Positions 45,760-55,800 of a DNA stretch of 64,000 bases are shown here, piece by piece. Numbering within the stretch: position 1 is the first letter of the stretch; each line of letters begins with the position of its first letter. This stretch comes from Bromus sterilis. Taxonomy: Eukaryota > Streptophyta > Magnoliopsida > Poales > Poaceae. A program made the translations under genes and the position numbers. The notes beneath the pieces are model-generated. The model ran no database searches, was not told the origin of the DNA, and saw nothing but the letters and a program-made list of their open reading frames with translations. The DNA lies in assembly GCA_950022295.1 (NCBI GenBank), contig OX465596.1, forward strand, positions 130,242,501 through 130,306,500, written 5' to 3'.

Positions 45760-47271
45760 GGACACCCAAAATACACACACAGACAAATCCCTCAATAAAA
45801 CATGTTGCGGTCCCCCAATAAAACATGTGGAGATTACTTATTGGTTTGATAGTAATTACAAAAGCTCAAGAAAATGAGAAAAGAAATTGGTTGCGGTATA
45901 AAGTAGTATTGACAAATGAAACATGTTTTTTCTTCTTCGGAACTCAATGTCCATTCACTGCATCCTTCTTTTACATGTGTGTAGGGCATAGTCTTTGGCC
46001 TCATAGTTCTACAACTCCAAGCTTGTTTCATCTACCACTAGAAGTGTTTCACCCATGTGCAAATGACCGTCGTAAGAGCAAACGTCAGTGGTTAATGATA
46101 AAAAGAAACACCCAACAACTAATTAAAAAACCATTCAACATCAATCTAGACCCATAACGTCAAGCATGTCAACAACAAGCCACTCTAATGCACTTCTAAA
46201 TCAACAACTGATAACAACCCTAAAATCAAGTACATGAGGAAAGAAACACTAAAAAATCAAAAATAAGAAGAAAAAAGAGGCCAACCCATGACAAGACTGC
46301 GGACAAAGAAATGGAAGACACCACTCCTACTTGATGAGGTTTATACCATCGAATGTCAAGCCGAAAATAAATCTTTCCCAGCTAGCGAGGTTGCAACAAT
46401 TGAATGTCGAGCCATCGAATGACCGGTTAGAAAATACGTCGCTCCTAACCACATGCTTGCAGCCGCCGAAAGATCAACAAGAAAGACACCGAACTCCCCT
46501 CAACCCACCTACTATAAGCCACAAAGCTGCCTCTGCGCACAACCGTCTCTGATTCTCTCCTCTCCGTTTTCACGTTGTCATCACCCTGTCCACTCTCCGC
46601 CTCCATGCAGTCTTTTCCCTATCCACACAATTACCACTACCGTAAAAGAATCTTGTGCCATGTTTCATAGATGCAACGCAACAAGAACACATGGCACAGT
46701 TTAGGACACCTTGGTCAAGGCGTGCGAGATGTGTTCAACACCAACTGACCAATGGGAAAAGGAGCAAAACAACTCTGAACTGTTGTAGGTTCTTGAAATC
46801 GTTGAACTAAATCAACTCATATCGCTCCACCACACATGGCACAGTTGACGACACCTTGGTCAAGGCGTGCGAGATGTGATCAACACCAACTGACCAATGG
46901 GAAAAGGAGCAAAACAACTCCGAACTGTTGTGGGCTCTTGAAATCGTTGAACTGGATCAACTCATATCGCTCCACCGCACAACCATTTACCAACGATCTC
47001 ATCCATCAGCCGATCACTCGGCAAAGCACAACTCGTTTACCAAGTCAAAATCGTGAATCAAATCTCAAATTGAAGACCTAAGAACTTTTACCTCTAGGGA
47101 GCTTAGTAAATTAAAGAATTTCTCCTTTCTCTGTTGTGCGGTTTCCTGATTTTGCCTTATTTATTTTTATGTATGTTAAGACTTAGGTCCACTATAAAGA
47201 TAACCAAATTTATCTTGTCAGTAGCTCTAATCCATGTGTATTCCTCTACTGTGATTGTAGGTTATTGCTAC
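45760..47271. other. Intergenic stretch without a supported gene
   Basis: About 1.5 kb between the MITE and the chromovirus. Short open frames show no domain or codon pattern I trust. The only clear structure is the 145-bp tandem duplication at 46688-46977. Confidence 0.6.
46688..46977 (+). repeat. 145-bp tandem duplication, two copies
   Basis: Copies start at acacatggcacagtt, 46688 and 46833. Both contain caccttggtcaaggcgtg and ccaatgggaaaaggagc and end at tcgctccacc. They differ at fewer than ten positions and have equal length. Confidence 0.88.
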
Positions 47272-47603
47272 TGATAGGAACTGGGGTCCTACCAGGTCGT
47301 GATCTCAGGTTGTAGGGATGGAGAGGAGGTTGACGTGGCTCCGAGCGTGGGCACCGGCGCTGGGGCGCCGTCGTGCATGAGGAGGAGGAGGGCGCAGGGG
47401 GCGGCTAGGGTTAGGGGTCGGCTCCTGAGGGAAGCCGAGGAAATAGAGTTTTGCTTATTGCTTGATTCCAAAACATGTCTTTACATGAGTTTATATAAGC
47501 TGCTATAAAAATAGAATCCTAAGATAAGTTGGGCTAAGCCCCTGCGCCATTGGGTCCTACTCCATTAGGCCTTTTCCGGCTATAAGTGGTGTCGGTCATA
47601 ACA
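47272..47603 (-). repeat. 3' LTR of the chromovirus
   Basis: Minus-strand TGTTATGACC (47603) to CCTATCA (47272). The purine-rich gcggggagata lies just before it on the minus strand and is the expected PPT. Confidence 0.85.
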
Positions 47604-48735
47604 TATCTCCCCGCCTGCGCAAAGAGCTTGTCCTCGAGCTGGAACTCTGGAAAGTGCGTGCAGAAGTCCTCGAGCTTCTCCCATGTCGCGTCCTCCTCCG
47701 AAAGGCCCTTCCACTGGATCAACAACCGCCACACACCACGGCTTTGCTGGGACTTCAACACCTTCGCTGGACCTGGAAGAAGACGGCCGTCGGCAGTGGG
47801 CGGAAGCGTCGGTGCGGCCGCCGGTGGGTCGCCATGAAAAAGGCTTCAACAAGCCCACATGGAAGACGTCATGGATGCGGGTGCCCGGTGGCAGCTGTAG
47901 ACGGTAGGCCACGGCACCAATGCGTTCCAACACCTGGAATGGCCCCGCGTAGCGAGGCCCGAGCTTGCACTTGGCTCGCGGGTCGAGGGACTGCGTGGAG
48001 CGGTGGAGGCGCAACCACACCCATTCGCCCACCTCGAACTCCGCATTGCGGTGGTGGGCGTCATAGTATTTCTTGGCCAGCTGCTGGGCCTGGGTGACAC
48101 GTTGGCGAACCTCGGCCAGGATCTCATCCCGGCTTCGTAGAAGGTCGCCCGCCGCCTCGGTCCGCGCCGTCCCGGGATGAAACGGCAAGAGGGGTGGCGG
48201 GGGGCGGCCGTAGACCACCTTGAATGGCGTCGCACGGAGGGCAGAGTGATAGGAGGTGTTGTAGCAGTACTCCGCCCAAGCGAGCCAGTCCACCCAAGCG
48301 CGAGGGCGATCACCTGTAACACAACGTAAGTACATCGCGATCATCTTGTTGACCACCTTGTACTGGCCGTCGGTCTGTGGATGAAATTTCGTGCTGAGAC
48401 GCAGCTTCACTCCCGCCATCCTGAAGAGATCACGCCAGACGTGGCCGGTGAACACCGGATCACGGCCGCTGACGATCGAGGTGGGAAACCCGTGGAGGCG
48501 GACGATACCCTCAAAGAAGGCGCGCGCGACGGAGGTGGCGGTGTAGGGATGGCCGAGCGCAATGAAATGCACGTATTTGGAGAAGCGGTCGACCACCGTG
48601 AGAATGACGGACTTGCCACCCAACTTGGGAAACCCTTCGATGAAACCCATTGAGATGTCGGCCCAGACCTGCGAGGGCACCTCCAGGGGCTGCAGCAGGC
48701 CTGCCGGCTGGAGGGTCACGGTACAGCAAGGGCGT
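47534..48735 (-). pseudogene. Chromovirus integrase core, GPY/F and chromodomain
   Basis: Minus-strand frame from about 48735: QVWADISMGFIEGFPKLGGKSVILTVVDRF (first catalytic Asp region), then IVSGRDPVFTG, where the usual SDRD has SG, then DGQYKVVNKMIAMYLR, where the usual TEVVN Glu is Lys. Two of three DDE residues are therefore gone. The GPY/F-like end follows (LGPRYAGPFQVLERIG ... FHVGLLKPF). The frame shifts near 47800, and the chromodomain (WRLLIQWKGLSEEDATWEKLEDF) reads in another frame to 47534, into the LTR. The chromodomain would direct integration to chromatin marks. Confidence 0.87.
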
Positions 48736-48739
48736 CAGG

Positions 48740-49450
48740 ACCGTGTAGGCTGGCAGTAGGGCACCGCCGTGGAAGAGGGGACCGTCCACGTTGGCATAGT
48801 GACCCGCGGCGCTCGAGGGTTCGACATAATGCAGTCCCGGGGGCGCCGTGGTGGCCGGTGGGAGGTAGGGCTGGCCCGCGGTCGTCGTATAGACCGGCCT
48901 GAGCGACCCGGCGAGCCATGCCGGCAGCGGTGACGGTGACGGGGGAAAGCGGACTTGGTGGATGGGCATCCCAGGCGGTGTCGATGTCAAGCCCGGGGCC
49001 AAGGTCGCTCCCACACCGCCGAACGGCAGGGATGGCATCGATGGCGGTAGCAGCTGCTGTTGCGGCGTTGGTGGCGACGGCAGCTGTTGCTGCTATTGCG
49101 GCTGCCCTCCGAACGGCAGGGACGACGTCGGTGATGTCAGCAGCTGCTGCTGCGGCGTTGGTGGTGGTGGCAGCTGTTGCTGCTGCTGCACCCCGACAGG
49201 GAAGATAGCCGACGGCTGCTGGACGTACGGCCCCACGAGGAAGGAGTGGATGCCCGCTACTGCCTGGCGGGTCGCAGATGGCCGCCATCATCGCCTGGGG
49301 TGTGACGGTGGGAGACGCGGAAGCCGGCGGCGTCCAGATGGCAGCGAAGGTGAGCGGCCCCGTAAGGGCCGGCTCGGCCGCCATGGAGGTCACCGGCGGT
49401 GTGGAGGTGGTCGACGGCGGAAGGGTTTTGGAGGGCGGCGGAGTGGACAT
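48740..49450 (-). pseudogene. Chromovirus gag N-terminal part
   Basis: ATG at 49450-49448 (MSTPPPSKTLPPSTTSTPP) opens a Pro/Ala-rich protein with GCT/GCA-repeat alanine runs at 49080-49200. At about 49040 the sensible frame changes: PSLPFGGVGATLAPG ... IHQVRFPPSPSPLPAWL reads in another frame to about 48740. It is joined to the integrase by deletion, so the Gag capsid domain proper is lost. Confidence 0.65.
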
Positions 49451-49462
49451 GATCGATCCTGA

Positions 49463-49479
49463 GCAAGCTAATACCAGAT
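49463..49479 (-). other. Primer binding site of the chromovirus
   Basis: Minus strand tggtattagcttgctc directly after the LTR. This resembles the initiator tRNA-Met site tggtatcagagc with changes. Confidence 0.55.
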
Positions 49480-49613
49480 TGATAGGAACCGGGGTCCTAC
49501 CAGGTCGTGATCTCAGGTTGTAGGGGTGAAGAGGAGGTTGACGTGGCTGCGAGCGCGGGCGCTGGGGCACCGTCGCGCGTGGGGAGGAGGAGGGCGCAGG
49601 GGGGCGGCTAGGG
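49480..49613 (-). repeat. 5' LTR of the chromovirus, truncated to 134 bp
   Basis: Matches 47272-47408 up to gcggctaggg and then stops. About 200 bp of U3 is missing at the border with the host gene's 3' region. Confidence 0.85.
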
Positions 49614-49816
49614 CAAGCCATGGAGCCAAAATAATTTCAATAAGTAGGCCAAATAAATAAGCCAAGGATATAAGTGAATGAAGGTAAAATATCGCTATCT
49701 TTATTTCACCTTTTTGTCCACAAAATACACCATACACTTTCGAAGAAAACCAAGGTTGCAAACTACTTACATACAAAATATCCTACAATTATAATCAGGT
49801 TTGGACGTGTAAGTGC
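49614..49816 (-). other. 3' UTR and polyadenylation signal of the BAR-domain gene
   Basis: Follows the proposed TGA at 49817-49819. A minus-strand AATAAA (plus tttatt, 49700-49705) suggests cleavage near 49670-49685, less than 80 bp before the truncated chromovirus LTR. The polyadenylation site is inferred. Confidence 0.5.
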
Positions 49817-52800
49817 TCACGGGGTTTCTGCCATCAAAGGATAGAAGATAGTTAGATATAGCATCTGATTGTGTATAGTACCATTAGCGGAGTAAAGATT
49901 GAATATATCTGAATATTGAAACCTTGCAAAAAAAAACACGAGTAGATTGCATTTTGTTCAGATGCGAACTATAGTATAATCTAAATACTTTCCCTAAAAC
50001 TACTCACAATGCCATGATAAAAAACAATGAAAACCATTGAAAAGAGCAGTTATCTAAAAGCAGGGAAATATCACAATGAGATGATCTAAAACAATAATGT
50101 AGTGAAACCAACACTTTATGCACAGTTCAGAGTAAGAATCTATGGTGAGGTTTAAACATGAAATTATTATTTGCATATAAATTTGTGTGAATCAATTATT
50201 TAGCAGTAGAAACTTACCCTTTATCGTTGTTTCTGCTATTGATTTGCGGGAAACATCTGCCAAAGATATAGGTGTTAGTGAGGGCGAGGAAACTTCGCTG
50301 CTCTCTCTGCTATGCCTAGACTCCAGCAACTTATTCACAGTAAAAATAGGTCTTCTTTGGCTGTTTGAAGGTATAGAATAGCTGCGAGTCATGGTGGCAG
50401 GTGGTCGTGGAAGCGGTGATGCTGTATGTGACGGTGGGGATGCACGGGTTGGTACATTAGGGATTTGCCGCCTTGATACCAAAGGACCAGAATATCCAAC
50501 CAAGCCAGGCCGGAGAGTGTCTAAAGGTGTAGGAGGCCTAGGCAGCTCATGAAGCTCACTAATCCTGGGGGATGTTGTTGGCAGTGAAGTGATCCTAGGG
50601 ACTTTTGGAGCCACAGATGGAAGAGAACCTGATCCATGTGACTTTGCTGACATAACACGAGGATAGTTCACTGATGCTCTGTGACCAGCAGCTGAAAACA
50701 TGGGTTTGCTTAACCCTGCTTTACTTGGAATTGGGCCAGAAAAAGATTCCCTCTTCATTTTCTTAGACTGTGAAGTGGAGCAGGAATAAACTAATGGTGA
50801 AGATATCCGCTCAGTACTTGATGGCATCTTAACAGGCCCGCTATACAAGGAGCTCGGCTTATAATCTTTCACGAGCGGAGAGGAATGCCACAAATTTGCT
50901 GCCACATGTGATTTACTGTCAGGTTTATCTGAATGAGGTGGTTTGTTGGTGCCTGCTGAAGTGGAGTTTTTATCGTCAGCTGGTGTTGGGAGTTTGTAAG
51001 AGTAATTTGTCCTACTAGAATTTAGTGGGCTTGAGTACATTGGAGGATTAGACTTCCAAAGCCTTGCAGATGTATCAAGCGCATTCTCAGCAAAAAATGG
51101 TGCTGACTGAGTACCAAACTCAGGCTTCACTCGAGGAGTTGCAAACTCTGTCTCTATTTGTTTGTCATGTTCCTGTAAGTGAACAAATGCCAATTCAAAG
51201 AACTTCATGACATGCTCAAAATGCTGCACCGTCAGACTTTAACAAAAGAGCAGGAGTATAAAAATAGTCAAAAAACAAACAAGGACTGGAACAAACGAAG
51301 GAAACAAGGAGCACAAACAAATCCCATCTGATTATCACACTGTTGTTAAACACTTCCTCCGTTCCATAATAACTGTCGTTGGAATAGATGTATCTAGACA
51401 CTGTTTTAGTATTAGATTCATCCATTTCAGCGGTGGTTATTATGGAACGGAAGAAGTATATAGCAAGGAAGTTCAGATTAGTGTGCTTCATCGAGTAATA
51501 TTATACTATAGTAGGTGGAGTGACCTTTTGTATAACTATAATTAATAGTTCGCAGTGGCACACAATACTGACAAAAATAAGGCAGCAATCTGTCGGCTAT
51601 AATAGATTATGACAGTTCCCTCCAAACAGTGTTAGAGTTAACCTTGTCATATACCAAACATATGCATGCATGGAAGAACAAGAAGTCAATTTGAATTTGG
51701 CAAAATGTAGAGTAGGATATTTTGGTCTTGGGTGAGTTAGTAGTTAATGAAGGTGAGACAAGGTGAGATGTAATAGCTAGCTGTAGTTTCCAGGTACACA
51801 GCTAGGCTGTGTACTGTAGCAGGTCAGCTACTGTAGCATCTCCCCTACAGCCTATATAAGAAGCAGGAACCCCATATGTAAAGCCTTAAGCTTGTTCTAT
51901 TGATATAAACCTACAGAGCTTCATCCTAGTTCCTTGTGTGCATGTTTGTGTGAGCAAACAGTTAGTGGATCCTGGTTTTAGAACTTGGCAGTTCTAACAA
52001 GCAGGTGGTCTATATAGAAAATTGTGAAGAGTCTATATCGAAATATTTATCCCCAGTAAATTTGAATGCATAAACTGAATGTCACATCAACCAAAATCTC
52101 AATCCCCATAAAATCTCATATCCAAATAAAATAAAAAGGAAATGACAAGGCAGTTAGCTTGATATGGAAACTGATCCACTTCAGGTTAACCTAGACTACC
52201 ATGTGGCAGCATATACTATTGCTACATGTTCCCTTGAGAGAATGCTTGGTAACCAACATGTAACACTTTGACCATGGAATGGCATGGGGAGCATGACTAG
52301 AAGTTGAAGGATTACCTGCTCATGTTCCTTCAGAGGTTTCGTGGTACTCACCGTATTAGACTGATCCAACTACACACAAAACAAATGATGTTTAAAACTG
52401 AAGGATATTAAAAAAGGAGGTACAACAGGTGTTTTAACATGCTTTAATTAAAACATGAGAATGTTAAGTCTGCGTGAGCAACTGTTATGCATCTGCCCAG
52501 CAATGGCATTGAGTTGGGCTGCGGTACGAACTCAGGGATCGCTGGGCTGGGTGCAGGTATGTTGGATGGCACATAAAAGGAGCACAAGAACGTCAGCTAG
52601 AAAGGAAAGAGCAGATCGGAAGTATCATGTTCCTCTCGTTTGGCTCCTTTGCTCCGCATCTCTGTTTCTGCTCTCCCGCAAATTCACACAGTTATCCCCA
52701 ATTTACCACCAAATACCAATGTGAATTGCAACCAACTATGGTGGACCATAATAGGAACAGTTTTACAAAATAAAATAGATGCCTCAATAATATTTAGCAC

Positions 52801-55800
52801 CAGAGTGGTGTTTAATTTGCTGAACATTGTCAGGGAATGCTAGAAAAGGGAAACTCAACCAACACGCGCTAGCACATGCGTTCTAGTTTTTATAATTGAC
52901 GAAATTGCAGCAAGATACAAGTCTAGGGGCTGTAGTAAGTAGTAACACAAAATTACAACTCTAACGGTTTTAAACTGTTAGTACTATATACTCTAGGTGT
53001 AAGCAGTAATAAAAAAACATAATTATCTCAATTAGAACTCCAATAGAAGGGCCACATGGCATAGACTACGGCGGTAGTTCAGCACATTTTCGGCTTGAGC
53101 CGGTAGGTGAGCTCGTCTCATTGAACTCTTCTCAAAGATTCAAACTTTTCTGAAAAGATATGTAAAAGAAATATAGCAATTCAATCTAGCTTCCTGAGCA
53201 TTTTAGAAAAATTTCAGCATATTATGCTCAGCTGTTACCTAGTATTTTTTAACTTTCAACCACCACAAAAATTCACAAGATTCAAGAAAAACAGATCAGA
53301 AATCTAGTAACTCAATCTAGGTTCTCTCAGTATTCTGGCGAATTGTGAGCACATTTGACCAACCAATTTGAAGTTTGGACATATTTTGTAACTTCCAGCA
53401 AAAATAGAAGCAGCTCAGCTCCAGTACCATTAGATGCAATCCTCGGGAACCTTTTTTTTCTTTCTAAAAGAGCATAATTAAGTTGCAGGCCCATTTAGTT
53501 ACTCCAAAGTATTATTTTGTTATGTGGGGAAGATTATAGTAGAAAACACATGCTATAACAGCAAAAAATCACATTGCTCCGGTGTGCAATTCACATGTTG
53601 CGACAGAAGTTCAGCAGGCCAGGGAGCTGAGCAGAGGCAGGAGTTGATGTTTGAGTCAGATCAGAACTGTAGCCCGTAGATTACGGAAGACATAGTTGTA
53701 ATCAGCAAGCAGAAGTTCTAGTTGTTTTGTTAGTCTAAACAGGCGTGGAACTTCTAAAAATGGTCACTGTATGAAGAGAGATGACTGTAATCTTTTGTTC
53801 TGAAGCAATAAGATTATAAGAAACCTCGCTCCTCATCACCCCATTATCCAATCGTATGCTGCTCTCCAGCATCACGGCATCAAAACCTCATGTTAGGAAG
53901 CCTGCCAAGGGGAGCGCCGCGACTACTAACTATTTACACTGAAAGAAACCTAAACTGAGTAGAGCATGCTGCCACAAAAAAACTTGGGAGGATTGACCAG
54001 CATAGATAAATCTTCGCAGAGTGCTCATACTAGGAGACGCTGGATACTGATCTAACACTAAGGAGTACAATGTAAGAATTGATAAAGGTTTTAATAGATG
54101 AATCGAATAACGATTGAATGGTCAATTTGGGAAAAGGAGAACTTACATCCATTGAACTTTTGGAAGCAGGAAAGTTTATCCCGTAGTCAAAACTCAACTC
54201 ACTGCCATCACTATGATTGTCCTGGTAAGAGCTGTAATCATCATTATCAGTGTCATCATCTAGTCCACTGAAGTGATAATCAATGTGCTGCTTCTCAGCA
54301 ACTGCTTTTACATGAGGTTCTAGAGCCTCTAGATACTTCAACCCTCTCCTGAAAAAACTCAACTGAAAGTTCAAACAATTATGAGATGGTTATAGTATAT
54401 ACCCCTGTATGAATCTATATTAAATTATTAATAGCTCCTGTGAAGAAGAGTTAACGTACCTGAGCAGCATGATGGCGAGCAGCCTGTGTCAAAATACTTA
54501 AGAATTGGCCTTGCCTCAATGATTTCAAGCGAAATATGAATAATGCTGCATCTTCTTGGTACTCAAGAAAATACGCTTGCAATTGTTCTGGGGAGTATGT
54601 TTCAGTTTTGGGATGCCTTGATCGTCCTTTATCTTTATAGGCTGCCCGCAAGGTTTCATATTCCTCTCTGGCAAAAAAAAACTTTATGAGGACATGGAGA
54701 CGGATCAGATAAATATGATAAACTTTAAGGTAAAGTTTGTACCTTTTCTGATCACAGTGGTCCTTCATTTCCTGCATCAGTACGAATCAAATGAAAAGGA
54801 CAGCATGTCATGGTCTCATAAATTGAAGTAAAAGGAATGCAATTACTCCAGTTAATTAGTATTCAGAAATGATGATAACTACAACAAGGACAACAAATTG
54901 AAATAACATTACCAAATTTGAAGGTGGTAATTGATTATTAGTTAAATTGAGAGAACCACAGCCAAAAAGAACAAACCTCTACAACTTGTAGCTCCTTGAG
55001 AAGAGACTCTGAAGGGTTTGTGATTGTATTTATGATATTTGTACGCTGAAAAATAAATAACAAAATACAGGTCAGAGTATAAAAAAATTACAGTACATGG
55101 AAGATGACAGTATGGCACTTCTGAGACTGTTTCAATTCACTTTTACTAAGGTAGAAAGAAAATTTACATAGTTATCCACAAACTTTTGTAGTTCAAATTG
55201 AGCCTTTCCTAGCATTATCAGCACCCTGCCTGCAGATAAAAACCCACATGAATTACGCAAAAGGACCAAATACTTCTATGACTAAGGAAGTAGACCTCTA
55301 AAACAAACAAAACAAGAATTTAGCTCTCGAAATTCACTGAAATCGGACTATCACCATGTTCCATGAGAATGGACAGATCAAGAATAATCACATGTATAGA
55401 AAAATTAGCATCAGCAGGGTTTTTTTTAAGGATCTGGTAATATTGAAGAAAAGAAAAACAGTAACATGAAAACATGACAGAGTTAGCTTTAAAGCTGAAA
55501 TGTCCTTTGCTGCAAGAACTGCTAAGAATAAATCCTGGCATGCAAGTTTCCTTATAATTTGTGCTTATAAACTCACAACTCACCACTGTCATCATCATCG
55601 GAATCCAATGCAGTTCTCTCAAGTAAGCAAGTTCCCATTTCTACTATAGCTTCTGCAAACTCTGTGGACATTTGATTAAAATGAATATGAAAGTACTAGT
55701 AGACAAGCACAAGCTCTCTATTAGAAGTGACTTGGGCACCGTTATTTCCTTTAAAATTACTATATCAAAGAAGTGTTAGAGCATACCAAATACACTATTT

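Larger units (their letters stand above)
47272..49613 (-). mobile_element. Internally deleted Ty3/Gypsy chromovirus
   Basis: LTRs at 47272-47603 (full, 332 bp) and 49480-49613 (truncated) flank gag (48740-49450) and integrase-chromodomain (47534-48735) on the minus strand. Protease, RT, RNase H and the integrase zinc finger are missing: gag runs directly into the integrase core near 48730. A small LTR and a C-terminal chromodomain are typical of chromoviruses such as Reina. The truncated right LTR abuts the 3' end of the host gene at 49614. Confidence 0.85.

Noticed and set aside
45834..46157. Open frames on both strands in the intergenic stretch
   Set aside because: No start context, domain or conservation clue. 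Length is within chance for this composition.
47654..49523. Plus-strand open frames over the chromovirus
   Set aside because: High GC content leaves antisense frames open. The minus strand carries the integrase, chromodomain and gag motifs.
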